Source of the DNA: Ruegeria atlantica | Lineage (GTDB): Bacteria; Pseudomonadota; Alphaproteobacteria; Rhodobacterales; Rhodobacteraceae | DNA length: 64,000 bases | Reading direction: 5' to 3' | Assembly: GCF_013033965.1 (NCBI RefSeq) | Contig: NZ_WQFE01000007.1 | Location: forward strand, 124,001 to 188,000 | Shown: piece after piece, positions 26,148 through 34,660 of the stretch | How positions within the stretch are numbered: position 1 is the first letter of the stretch | Layout of the letters: every line of letters starts with the position of its first letter | Notes under the pieces: generated by a model | The model's database searches: none | Told to the model about the DNA's origin: nothing | The model's input: the letters and a program-made list of their open reading frames with translations, nothing else | Program-made: the position numbers and the translations under genes

Positions 26148-27023
26148 ATGATTGTCATGAAACCTTCGTTACCAGCTCTCCGCGCCTTTGACGCCGCTGC
26201 TCAGCACGGCAGTTTTCGAGCAGCGGCTGAACACCTGTCGGTGACGGCGACCGCGATCAGCCATCATGTACGCGGTCTTGAGGATCAGCTGGGCACGAAG
26301 CTCTTCGTTCGCAGTGGACGGGATGTCGTCCTGACCGAAGACGGCGCAAGACTGTCAGAGGCCACAGTCCAGGCATTTGGGATACTTGATGATGCTGTTC
26401 GAACGCTCCACCGTGATTCACGCAAGGTTGTGCGCCTGGCTGTGGGCCCAATTTTCACGGCACGTTGGTTGATGCCGCGGATAAGCGAATTCTGGCAAGC
26501 TCACCCGAATATCGAACTCGAATTTCTCCCATCCTTCGAACCGGGTGCTTATGCCAATGAAACCATCGACATCGTCATACGTTGGGACCGCATTGAAGGA
26601 TCGGACCCCAAGGCAATCAAACTGCTCGAACTCAGCCCTGCGGCCATTGCCTCTAAGGCTTTCATCGAAACGCATCCCGCCATTTGCCACCCAGACGATC
26701 TGAAGCGTTTGCCATTGCTGCATCAAAGAAATCACTGGGGGTGGCTGGATTGGTTTACGGCGATGAATGTCGCTGTCGACTCGCCTCTGCGGGGGCCAAT
26801 TTTTCAGGACGCCAACACCTTGCTGAGAGGTGCCGCTGATGGACAGGGCGTGGTGATCGGCTGGCTGCCTCTTATTGACCAGGATCTTGCTGACGGTCGT
26901 GTTGTCCGCCTCTTTGACGAGGACATCTCCCCGACTCATGGATATTTTGTCGAAATGCGCGGTGGCCTTGCGCACCGAGCAGAAGTGCGTCGAGTTGTTG
27001 AATGGCTGACGGGCGGTGCATGA
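26148..27023 (+). CDS. LysR-type regulator, GcvA-like
   Basis: A 291-residue LysR-type regulator. The N-terminal helix-turn-helix (FRAAAEHLSVTATAISHHVRGLEDQLG) has the GcvA-subgroup pattern and is followed by a periplasmic-binding-protein-like effector domain. It is divergent from the six-gene MttB operon and is its obvious candidate regulator. GcvA relatives often respond to glycine or other one-carbon-linked amino acids, which fits FAD/GcvT enzymes. An alternative start at the ATG of 26157 gives MKPSLPALRAFDAAA, the commoner beginning; neither has a strong ribosome site. Confidence 0.88.
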   Translation: MIVMKPSLPALRAFDAAAQHGSFRAAAEHLSVTATAISHHVRGLEDQLGTKLFVRSGRDVVLTEDGARLSEATVQAFGILDDAVRTLHRDSRKVVRLAVGPIFTARWLMPRISEFWQAHPNIELEFLPSFEPGAYANETIDIVIRWDRIEGSDPKAIKLLELSPAAIASKAFIETHPAICHPDDLKRLPLLHQRNHWGWLDWFTAMNVAVDSPLRGPIFQDANTLLRGAADGQGVVIGWLPLIDQDLADGRVVRLFDEDISPTHGYFVEMRGGLAHRAEVRRVVEWLTGGA

Positions 27024-27579
27024 AAGGCAAGCTTGTGTTGGCACTGTCGTAAAGCGGAAGAATCCCCGCCATGTCGCCAGTCGTTATGACGAAACCGCAG
27101 AAAGCTACCTCGGCTTCGTCGACATCGCATCAATCCGCATCTGGATGCGCCATTTGTTGGCGTAACCTAGAAAGAAATATGGTCCAATGGCCTAGGATGG
27201 CCAGTTTCTCCGCCGCTGCGCAGCATTGTGAAGCAAGCAGATGCAACGAGTTTCATGCTGCGTGCGCACGCAGCGCAAAATCTGAGCCTTCCGCTGTGGG
27301 CTCACTGCCGACTTTCTCTACGACGTGCCCGAACTGGTGCGTAGAGCCCATAACGGTCATTCTTGGGTAGTTGAGCATGGCGAGCGCATCCGGCAGGGTT
27401 CTGGAGCAAAGCAGTCATGGATGTGTGACATAGCACTAAGCATATTGAGTTCACTGCCGCCAATTTCCGGCGAGTCGTTAATGATCGCTAAGAAATTTCA
27501 GAGGGAGTAATCGCTGTGGTGTACCAAACGTCAACTTTGCAATAACAATTACACCCAGCCGCTCAGTTCAAGCCCTCCA
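27024..27579. other. Intergenic region, no gene seen
   Basis: No supportable coding region. Base composition shifts from GC-rich to AT-rich towards the right end, marking entry into the accessory stretch. Confidence 0.5.
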
Positions 27580-29133
27580 ATGGCAATTGTGATTAAACCA
27601 GACAGAAAGCAGAAACTCTATAAGCGAATGAAAAAGCATGAAGATATCTTTCAGGTTTCAAGTCAAATAAACCTCTTTAGAGGTCCAGGCTCCTTGAAAC
27701 AACTTTGTATTTTCCCTGTTTTGAGTTTTTTGCCACTCGCACTCCTATGGGTTCTGCATCGCACAGCGTTGACGATTCCGCCTAAAGCGGTGGGGATATT
27801 AATAGCGGGTACTCTCCTGATCGGCGCTTTGTGCCTCACGACTCCGTTCATAAGACGAATTCGAGTGGACCTAGAGAAATCCGTTTCAATGGGGGTTCAC
27901 GTTTCTTGGGGTGTTTTGCACAGACAGAACGTGCACGGAATAGCATCTCGTGGCGTCGTCGTGGCTCTTTTTGCGCCACTCATGGTCGCCATTCTCGCGT
28001 CGGCCGACTACTTTTTGGAGGGACAGTTCAGGGTGGCATATGTGCCAACGCTCTTCTTCTCCATCCTGATTCTGATGGCGGCAGGCTCTAGAGCTGTTGG
28101 CGGAAAGATTCCTTTTCTTGAGTTTTTTTTGATTGGTTTTTCCGTTTTCACGCTCGTTGGGCTGAATATGTGGTCCGCCAATAGCTGGTCTTGGCTCAGC
28201 ATGTTGGGCTCATTTGAGCGCTTGCTTTTCGGACTTGTTGTCGTTGTGATTAGTATTCCCGCGCAGTACTTTTTGGGGTCCACGATCACACATTGGTTCC
28301 TGAGCCCGACAATACTTAATCTTCCAATTCGAAGAAGCTATCCCCGAAAAAAATTGCGTGTTTATAACTTAATAGGATTTATTGAATACCTTCTCGTGCG
28401 ACAATACGATGTGATGGCTAGCTCGGCGATAGCTATCTCAGTCTTGGTGTATTGGTTGTACAGCTATTCGAGTTCATCTCTTGTTTTTGTATTTTTGAGT
28501 CTGGCAATATACTTGCCGGTAGTGTCAGCTTCGATGCTGACCGGTAAGCGAGTGCAAGCCGCTGAACTGCGCTTTGTGCGCCGTATGGCAATGCAAACTT
28601 CCGCGGTTTCGATAGTATCCGTGAATTTGCTTCTGCCTGTAGCCTATTCAGTAGGTTGGCTTTTTTTTCAGGCTTACGTCATAGTTTTCGGGAGTTTTGG
28701 TGGCTACCCAATTCCCGAAATGTTCTATTCGTTTAGAACGCAATCTCCGCTTGAATTACCTTTGCTCGAACAAGCCGAAGCAGCGTTTGTTTCTGTATGC
28801 ATCCTACTCGCCGCATCTTGGTTTCTTTTCATCTTGCATACACGTTCATGGCGTGAGTTCGTCTACTTAGGAGCTTCCGTTGGACTCGCAATTGTGGCCC
28901 CATACCTTTCTTTACCCGAACAATTCATAGAAACACGTCTACCGATAACGCAACAAGTACCGTCTGTTGTCTTAGGCCTTATTATACCTGCTGTCAGAGG
29001 CTTTTTTGTGCAGGACCTAGAAGAGGGTTTTGTAGGATCGAAGGTGGAGTTAACCTGCGACATTTGTGGAGAGCAGAATCTGCCTCCTGATGCCCGCTTT
29101 TGTAGCATGTGTGGCCATGTGATTGACCAATAG
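27580..29133 (+). CDS. Polytopic membrane protein with C-terminal zinc ribbon, unknown function
   Basis: A 517-residue protein not assigned to a known family. It has roughly eleven or twelve hydrophobic segments from about residue 50 to 490. It ends with a compact zinc-ribbon-like motif CDIC-x11-C-x2-C in the last 30 residues, presumably cytoplasmic. The segment from 245 to 270 (SYPRKKLRVYNL) is basic. Codon use is clearly AT-richer than the metabolic operons around it (many TTT, TTA and AAA codons), suggesting horizontal acquisition. The start is uncertain: no strong ribosome site precedes 27580, and a Met 16 codons in is an alternative. A membrane coiled-coil gene follows on the same strand. 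Confidence 0.7.
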   Translation: MAIVIKPDRKQKLYKRMKKHEDIFQVSSQINLFRGPGSLKQLCIFPVLSFLPLALLWVLHRTALTIPPKAVGILIAGTLLIGALCLTTPFIRRIRVDLEKSVSMGVHVSWGVLHRQNVHGIASRGVVVALFAPLMVAILASADYFLEGQFRVAYVPTLFFSILILMAAGSRAVGGKIPFLEFFLIGFSVFTLVGLNMWSANSWSWLSMLGSFERLLFGLVVVVISIPAQYFLGSTITHWFLSPTILNLPIRRSYPRKKLRVYNLIGFIEYLLVRQYDVMASSAIAISVLVYWLYSYSSSSLVFVFLSLAIYLPVVSASMLTGKRVQAAELRFVRRMAMQTSAVSIVSVNLLLPVAYSVGWLFFQAYVIVFGSFGGYPIPEMFYSFRTQSPLELPLLEQAEAAFVSVCILLAASWFLFILHTRSWREFVYLGASVGLAIVAPYLSLPEQFIETRLPITQQVPSVVLGLIIPAVRGFFVQDLEEGFVGSKVELTCDICGEQNLPPDARFCSMCGHVIDQ

Positions 29134-29424
29134 CGACTTGGTTCGAAGGAGCCCTGAGCTGACCTTCATTGGTGGCCTGAGTATTGCACTTGTGGCAAGT
29201 TGCAAACAGCGTGTAGCGGTCATAGATGTGATTAACTGCCGACCAGAGTTTCAAGAGCAGGGGTTGGGGCTGTTCGAACCGCTGGAGTTATACCTAGCAG
29301 TTCTGAGGAGCTAGCGTAGATTCTCGCAGTAGGAGCTGAAGGTGTCGACGTCAAATTCGACTTGTCAGCTTGAGTCGTTTAAGTTTTCCGCATTCTAATA
29401 TTCAGTTGCCAAATAGGAATTCAA

Positions 29425-30003
29425 ATGTCGACTAACGGTCTTCAACCTGGCGAATTGTCATTAGCTGATCTCATTCAGGCGATGAAGCCTACTCAGTTGT
29501 GGGGTTCGATAGTATCCTTCGCGGCGGTAGTTTGTGGCGCTTGGTATTTCGGCTACTGGGTAAAAGACCAACAAGCAGCGTTCGATTACCGCGAATTGAA
29601 CGGCCAAATAAGTGAAGTTAATGCCGAACTGGAGTCGCTCGCTAAGGTTAGTGAGGCGCAAAGCAAGGAAATCAAATTCTTGTCCAAGAAAAACCGGCTT
29701 CTTTCGCTCTTGGTACTTTTTAGCGAAGAAGATGCTCGTCGGCTGGAGCTACTAGATAAGATAGAAAACGGGTCAACAGACGACAAAACTGAGTTGGATT
29801 TTGTTGAATCGCAAAAGAAGTGGAGGGCGATTGGCAACAACCTGTTGGAATTTGTTGAGGCGCTGGACACGGAAGGCGGTGCTGGTAGTTCCTCTGACGT
29901 AACAATGCGGTTAGGAAAGGGAATTTCCGGCCAGACTATTACATTTGTTGAAGACGGAAGTGTTTGGCCTTTGCCAGACATTTTGTTTGCAGCGGCGGAC
30001 TGA
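29425..30003 (+). CDS. Membrane-anchored coiled-coil protein, unknown function
   Basis: A 192-residue protein that I do not recognise. One transmembrane helix lies at about residues 26-48 (LWGSIVSFAAVVCGAWYFGY). It is followed by a predicted coiled coil (about 55-90, rich in E, K, L and S) and a soluble C-terminal domain. It lies 291 bp downstream of the zinc-ribbon membrane protein, on the same strand and with the same AT-rich composition, so the two may work together at the inner membrane. This linkage is inferred from proximity only. Confidence 0.6.
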   Translation: MSTNGLQPGELSLADLIQAMKPTQLWGSIVSFAAVVCGAWYFGYWVKDQQAAFDYRELNGQISEVNAELESLAKVSEAQSKEIKFLSKKNRLLSLLVLFSEEDARRLELLDKIENGSTDDKTELDFVESQKKWRAIGNNLLEFVEALDTEGGAGSSSDVTMRLGKGISGQTITFVEDGSVWPLPDILFAAAD

Positions 30004-30475
30004 ATGCTCGGTTCCGTGTACGGGCTGGAATACCAAAGCAGCTCTGAGGGCACCTCAGAGCCTCGCAGTCGTCGGCGATGTGAAGGAAAGGCTCAAGTAG
30101 GTGTTCCGTCAATGCCCGCACTGAGCCCTCAGGAGACCTCGGAATTTTGCACTGCGAGCGCACACCGCGCCGATTTTTCTGCAGGTGCATCATCTTGAGC
30201 ACGGCAATTCGGTGTAAGGAACGGCCATTCGCGCCAGACGCAGCGAGGTTTTGTCAGGTAATGAACGAGACGCGGACAGAGCGGACTTGTGCAGGTGCGG
30301 CTATTGCTGACGCAACATTCATTTGCTCTTGCAGCACGACCATCGCTGAATTGCAGCCCATGTCCGCGTATCAGTCACTTAAAATCGAAATGGTGAACGG
30401 TTGGTAAGCAAATTTCGTACGATCCAAAATACGACCTTGGCTGAAGAAGTTACAAAATGATACGGGTCGGTTTCT
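30004..30475. other. Intergenic region, no gene seen
   Basis: Several short frames occur, but none with a ribosome site and recognisable product. GC-rich patches resemble the mosaic intergenic sequence seen elsewhere in the window. Confidence 0.5.
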
Positions 30476-30775
30476 CTAGAACCCTTGCATCAGCATGTCG
30501 ACCGCAACAGTGATCCGATCAAAATCATCACCCAAATTGGAAACCTGCGACTTGAGAATTCCAACGGGAACTGCCGCCATAAACTGGGTGACCATGACGA
30601 CCGGTTCACCGTCGATGTTAAAAACCGGGTTAAGACGTGCCGCCGGTTTTGGTGCCCTCGATTTCGGCAGCAGCGGTACAACAACACGCGTATTCAGATC
30701 GCTCAGGAGATCAGTCTGGACATCCAGAAGAAAGCCTGCGCCGGATGGGTTTGGGAAGACGTCGTATTTTGGCAT
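30476..30775 (-). CDS. ccdB: CcdB-family toxin
   Basis: A 99-residue CcdB-like toxin (KYDVFPNPSGAGFLLDVQTDLLSDLNTRVVVPL at the start, ending DMLMQGF). CcdB proteins poison DNA gyrase unless held by CcdA. The length matches the family, and the C-terminal residues that contact gyrase in classical CcdB are of similar type. It overlaps the antitoxin gene by 1 bp. This is a typical addiction module within an accessory stretch. Confidence 0.88.
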   Translation of the reverse strand: MPKYDVFPNPSGAGFLLDVQTDLLSDLNTRVVVPLLPKSRAPKPAARLNPVFNIDGEPVVMVTQFMAAVPVGILKSQVSNLGDDFDRITVAVDMLMQGF

Positions 30776-31005
30776 TAGAACTGCCTGAAGCGTTCCAGTG
30801 GAAGACCATGCCGCTCGACATAAGAATTGGAGCTTCTGAGTGCAGAGGCGTTTTCTGCTTTCCAGCGCTCAGACTTTGCCGCTGTGACCGCCGCACGCAC
30901 GCCCTCTTCGGCCGCGCGAGACAGGTTCACCTTGAGCGCTTTGGCCTCGGACAGCAATGCGCTATCGAGTGACAAGTTTGTGGGTTTTCGCGTTTGAGCG
31001 TTCAT
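30775..31005 (-). CDS. ccdA: CcdA-family antitoxin
   Basis: A 76-residue antitoxin with an N-terminal ribbon-helix-helix (KPTNLSLDSALLSEAKAL) for DNA binding. A charged C-terminal tail (RHGLPLERFRQF) would wrap the toxin. The gene order antitoxin-toxin and the overlap are standard for ccdAB. It should repress its own promoter, which has visible direct repeats over the -35 element. An AGGGAAAG ribosome site precedes the ATG. Confidence 0.88.
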   Translation of the reverse strand: MNAQTRKPTNLSLDSALLSEAKALKVNLSRAAEEGVRAAVTAAKSERWKAENASALRSSNSYVERHGLPLERFRQF

Positions 31006-31027
31006 TTTTTACTTTCCCTATGCACGC

Positions 31028-31064
31028 AGGATACCGCCATAAGATATGCGCGTCAAATATGCGC
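31028..31064 (-). promoter_or_regulatory. ccdAB promoter with operator-like direct repeats
   Basis: On the minus strand, -35 TTGACG (31051-31056) and -10 TATCCT (31028-31033) are 17 bp apart, just upstream of ccdA. ATATGCGC appears on the plus strand at 31044-31051 and again at 31057-31064, flanking the -35. The repeats are suitable for CcdA binding. Confidence 0.6.
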
Positions 31065-31489
31065 ATGCATAAAGTAAGAGTGTAGGGCATGCTTCGTGGA
31101 GGCCGGCCAGCTGCAACGCCCGATTGGAGTTATCATTTTCCAGTTGGCGTAATGGATCGAAGGTGATTGTTCCGAGGAACGGCTCGAAATTGCCTGACAC
31201 CGGACTGACTCTCAGATGTGAAAGCCTAAGCAGCGTAATTCCCCTATAAGTAGAACCCCGCCTCTAACCAGATTACCTGGGGTGCGCCAATTTGCAACTG
31301 AAACGCCCGCACATCACTGGAAGTAAATGGGAAAATTACGTAGCTTTCTATTAAAGAAATGGGTTTTAGACTCCAGCTGCTGCCGAACCGATGGTTGTGT
31401 CGCGTAATTTTGGAGAGAACGGGAACAACCACTCGTTGGACACACCTTTCCGGCGATTTCAGCAGATTGGCGAATCCCAGAGGTCCAAG

Positions 31490-31602
31490 GCAAATCGAGT
31501 TGCTGTTTTCGGATCATGTTCACGGCCACAATGCCGTCCAGTATCGGGGGCGTGGATACGAAAGATTTGAATCCGCACATGTGCCGAAGGTTCTGTTGCA
31601 AA
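31490..31602 (-). pseudogene. IS6-family transposase C-terminal remnant
   Basis: The minus-strand peptide CGFKSFVSTPPILDGIVAVNMIRKQQ matches the C-terminal pattern of IS6-family transposases (GFKSF ... L-GIE---MIRKGQ). No catalytic part is present. At 31589-31602 GGTTCTGTTGCAAA resembles an IS6-type terminal inverted repeat. It is a dead fragment, consistent with past transposition in this accessory stretch. Confidence 0.5.
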
Positions 31603-31690
31603 CTTTTGACATTGACGCTGGTTAGGTTCGTTCAATCGTGACGAATGTCTAATGTGCGGACTTTCCCGACATTTGTTTTTGCAAATTCGC

Positions 31691-31850
31691 TGACGTAGCA
31701 TTTACTCGCAGTTGTGGCACGATCGCCGTTGCTGTGCGGCCTGTGCCGCCAATCCGGTCATTCACCAGCCGTACTTTGGCCAGGACCGAAACCGCTCTTT
31801 CGCCGCACCCTTGTCAGACAAACATGACGCGGACATTGCTGCCTTCAACT
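31691..31850. repeat. Dispersed repeat copy 3
   Basis: Aligns over most of its length with 8481-8625 in the same orientation. It shares CCGGTCATTC (31754-31763), CTTTCGCCGCA and GTCAGACAAACATGACGCGGA with only scattered differences. It lies directly against the 3' end of the alpha/beta hydrolase gene. Confidence 0.6.
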
Positions 31851-31852
31851 TG

Positions 31853-32719
31853 TTAAGACAAACTGGCAACCGCGCCGACAAATTCGGTCCACCGCTCGCG
31901 ATCCACAAACCCATAATGTCCTGCGCCCTCCCACTCGTGCGCTGTACAGCTGGGAAGCTCAGAGCAAAGGTGTCGTGGCATTTCCGGTGAGATGATATCG
32001 TCCGCAGTCCCATAAAACATCTCCACGGGTTGCTGGATCTCCCTTGGCGAAAATCCCCAGTCCCACAGAGCCATTGTCATTTCGAAAACTCCTTCCTCGT
32101 GTTGCAGATAACCAAGGCGAAAGTTTTCTTCGAACAAGGCTTGCTGCTCAGGATTGCGGAGTATTGTCTTTGCCTCGTTGGGCATTTGATCAACAACAGA
32201 CTCCACATACGATGGGATATCCTTCAAAGCACTTTTGGCGCCCATACGCTCTGCCCATCGTATCAATAAGGTCAGATAGCGCAGTTTCGCGATGGTCTTC
32301 AGATCCTTCAGTACCAGCATTTTGGTAACGCCGGGCTCATCGAATGGCGCCACAGGAGAAGCGAGCGCGACCTTGCGCACCCGTTCGGGCATGTGAAATG
32401 CCACCGCCAATGCGTGGGGTCCGCCTCCGGAATGGCCGGCTACGTTAAATGTCTCGAGGCCAAGATGGTCAGCCAGGTCCTCCATATCGGCGCCCCAGTC
32501 GACCATTTTCCGATCCTTCTTCGGACTCGACCCTCCGACACCGGGCTGGTCTGCTGCAATCCAGCGCACACCAAGCGAAGCGGTCAGGTTGTCGTCGGGT
32601 TGACGAATGACGTGAGAGTCGGAAAACCCATGGCTAAAAATCACTGGTGTTCCGTCTGGGTCGCCGTAAGTGCTGAATGCGAGCGTTCTACCATCTCTGA
32701 GAGTTATGTGTTTGGTCAC
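31853..32719 (-). CDS. Alpha/beta hydrolase
   Basis: A 288-residue cytoplasmic alpha/beta-hydrolase. The oxyanion region is SHGFSDS, the nucleophile elbow is GHSGGGP (Ser), the acid lies in GTADDIISPE, and the catalytic His is in GAGHYGFVD. The substrate is unknown; relatives are esterases or C-C bond hydrolases. It stands alone, with the dispersed repeat abutting its 3' end. Confidence 0.88.
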   Translation of the reverse strand: MTKHITLRDGRTLAFSTYGDPDGTPVIFSHGFSDSHVIRQPDDNLTASLGVRWIAADQPGVGGSSPKKDRKMVDWGADMEDLADHLGLETFNVAGHSGGGPHALAVAFHMPERVRKVALASPVAPFDEPGVTKMLVLKDLKTIAKLRYLTLLIRWAERMGAKSALKDIPSYVESVVDQMPNEAKTILRNPEQQALFEENFRLGYLQHEEGVFEMTMALWDWGFSPREIQQPVEMFYGTADDIISPEMPRHLCSELPSCTAHEWEGAGHYGFVDRERWTEFVGAVASLS

Positions 32720-32913
32720 GTTGTTCTCCTAATACGAAATAACTTTGGGTTGTGAGTTCATTGGAGTGCTGGCAAAGATTAGATTCAGGTGCGCGAACCG
32801 TTCTAATTTATTAGGTACCTTATTCTTTGGTCCACATAGTGAAACGCGGAGGTCAGTTTGGGCTCAATCCAGATTGGACAACCTGATTGGTGACAATCTG
32901 ATCAAGAGCTTAT

Positions 32914-32941
32914 CGAAAGCTCCAACTTCTTGGAGCTTTCG
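32914..32941 (-). terminator. Strong hairpin, likely terminator of the small secreted protein gene
   Basis: CGAAAGCTCCAA and its exact complement form a 12-bp stem with a 4-nt loop, 22 bp past the stop codon of the minus-strand gene. No U-run follows, so it may act as a transcript-end stabiliser rather than a classical terminator. Confidence 0.55.
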
Positions 32942-32962
32942 CCGTTATGTTTGCATTCACAC

Positions 32963-33289
32963 CTAGTCGGAGAATGTATACTCACCCAGATCACATAGGT
33001 TCAGCGAATAATCTTCGGCTTCGGAACCATCGGCAAAGACGCCACGGATATCATAGACACAGGTCGTCAGCCCGTCTGCGATATCCACGCCAATTTCATA
33101 TCCAGGGGCGAGATAGCCACCCGCCAAAAGGTTTGCTTCCCAATCGTCGGACGATGCGGGGGAGACGTTGAATTCTACCAGGTCGGCACTGCTGTCGTTG
33201 TAGAGCAGGAATTCCAGATCTTCCGCCTGAGCCGGTGAATGAATGGCCAATGCCGCAAAAGCCAGTGCCGCAGAGATTAGAGATTTCAT
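32963..33289 (-). CDS. Small secreted protein, Rhodobacterales-type, unknown function
   Basis: A 108-residue exported protein with a clear signal peptide (MKSLISAALAFAALAIHSPAQA). The mature part has FLLYNDSSADLVEFNVSP and two cysteines (TTCVYD and NLCDLG) that could form a disulfide. Similar short secreted proteins are common and uncharacterised in this bacterial group. The open frame extends 106 codons upstream through low-complexity Ala/Lys sequence, but the signal peptide fixes the start at 33289. It lies downstream of the TAXI binding-protein gene. Confidence 0.75.
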   Translation of the reverse strand: MKSLISAALAFAALAIHSPAQAEDLEFLLYNDSSADLVEFNVSPASSDDWEANLLAGGYLAPGYEIGVDIADGLTTCVYDIRGVFADGSEAEDYSLNLCDLGEYTFSD

Positions 33290-33629
33290 CGTGTTGATCC
33301 TTCTGTTTGATAGGTAAACTGGTTGTGGGCCACCTTTGCTCGTGAGTGTCGGAGGAGAAGAATCCGCCGTGTTGCCCTCATGTCCGTCGCCAAAGTGTTG
33401 GGGACAGATGGAAGTCTGCTCTTTCGTTTTCTGCATCGTCAATGAAGCCTTATTGGCACTCGCAGCGTTTTTTTTTGCTTTCTTGATTGCTTCGGCCGCT
33501 TTGGCTGCGTTTGCACCCAAATCATTCCTCTTTTTGGGAATGACGTTGTCTATGTGGGGCCACTTGACCAACGCTGCATCAACGCGGCCCCGACATGGAT
33601 TGGGCAACAGTTGCCGAAGATATCCCTGC
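33290..33629. other. Intergenic region, no gene seen
   Basis: An open frame crosses this region, but it is Ala/Lys-rich, lacks a ribosome site and is probably an artefact. The promoter of the small secreted protein should be here. Confidence 0.5.
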
Positions 33630-34592
33630 TTATTCCAACAGCCCTTTTTCCTGATAGTATTTCAGCGCGCCGGGATGGATTGGCGCTGAAAGACCAGCCG
33701 TGACCATTTCTTCTTTGGTCAGGTTGGCAAAGGCCGGATGAAAGGTGCGAAAATCGTCGAAATTCTCGAAGATGGCTGACACCAATGCATAGACCGCCGC
33801 ATCAGATACGTCGGCTGACGTCACGAGTGTTGCACCGACCCCAAAGGTCTCGACGTTGTTATCGGTGCCACGATACATGCCGCCGGGTATTGTGGCCGAA
33901 CGATAATAGGCGTTGTTGTCGATCAAGCCCGTTACTGCTTCACCCGTCACTGGCACCAGCTTCGCATCGCATGTGGTGGCGGCCTCGGTCAGATTACCCG
34001 AGGGATGGCCAGCCGTGATAATGAACGCGTCGATCTGGTTGTCGCACAAAGCGCTGGATTGCTCGGCTGACTTCAACTCGGCGGCAAGGGCGAACGTGTC
34101 CTTTGTCCAGCCTTTGGCGTCCATAAGCACCTCCATGGTGCCACGCTGGCCAGAGCCGGGATTGCCGATGTTGACCCGCTTGCCCGCCAGATCGTCAAAA
34201 TGTTCAATCCCCGAGTCCGCGCGGACCATCACGTTGAACGGTTCCGCGTGGACGGAAAACACTGCACGCAGGTCTTCGAAAGGCCCGGATTCTTCAAACT
34301 TAGAGGTGCCATTCAATGCGTGAAACTGCCAATCGGACTGGGCAACGCCGAATTCCAGCTCACCTTCACGGATCGTGTTGATGTTATAGACCGAACCGCC
34401 AGTGGATTCGACCGTGCAACGTACGCCGGTTTCCTTGCGGTTTTTGTTCATCAGACGACAGATTGATCCGCCGGTGGGATAGTAAACCCCGGTCACACCA
34501 CCTGTGCCGATTGTGACAAACTCTTCTGCCTGCGCCGCAGCAACTCCGAGTGCCAGTGCGGCAGCGGAAGCTAAGATCATATTCTTTTTCAT
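33630..34592 (-). CDS. TAXI-family TRAP transporter solute-binding protein
   Basis: A 320-residue periplasmic binding protein of the TAXI type. It has a signal peptide ending near AAAQAEE and the hallmark start FVTIGTGGVTGVYYPTGGSICR. The ATG at 34592 has a GGGAGG ribosome site, so the eight residues upstream are excluded. TAXI proteins feed a large fused TRAP permease (DctQM), but none is adjacent within the window. It follows the cysteate-lyase-like gene by 68 bp on the same strand, so uptake of a sulfonate such as cysteate is plausible; this is inference. Confidence 0.88.
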   Translation of the reverse strand: MKKNMILASAAALALGVAAAQAEEFVTIGTGGVTGVYYPTGGSICRLMNKNRKETGVRCTVESTGGSVYNINTIREGELEFGVAQSDWQFHALNGTSKFEESGPFEDLRAVFSVHAEPFNVMVRADSGIEHFDDLAGKRVNIGNPGSGQRGTMEVLMDAKGWTKDTFALAAELKSAEQSSALCDNQIDAFIITAGHPSGNLTEAATTCDAKLVPVTGEAVTGLIDNNAYYRSATIPGGMYRGTDNNVETFGVGATLVTSADVSDAAVYALVSAIFENFDDFRTFHPAFANLTKEEMVTAGLSAPIHPGALKYYQEKGLLE

Positions 34593-34660
34593 CGTTTCCT
34601 CCCTTCTAAAGTACATTTATTCGTTTAGTGACTAGTGTGATTTCATCACATCCAGCTTCT

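Noticed and set aside
29123..29314. Short plus-strand frame after the zinc-ribbon membrane protein
   Set aside because: Starts with TTG overlapping the end of the upstream gene, no ribosome site, no recognisable product.
32963..33607. Extended 214-residue reading of the small secreted protein
   Set aside because: The first 106 residues are low-complexity; the internal Met with signal peptide is the real start.
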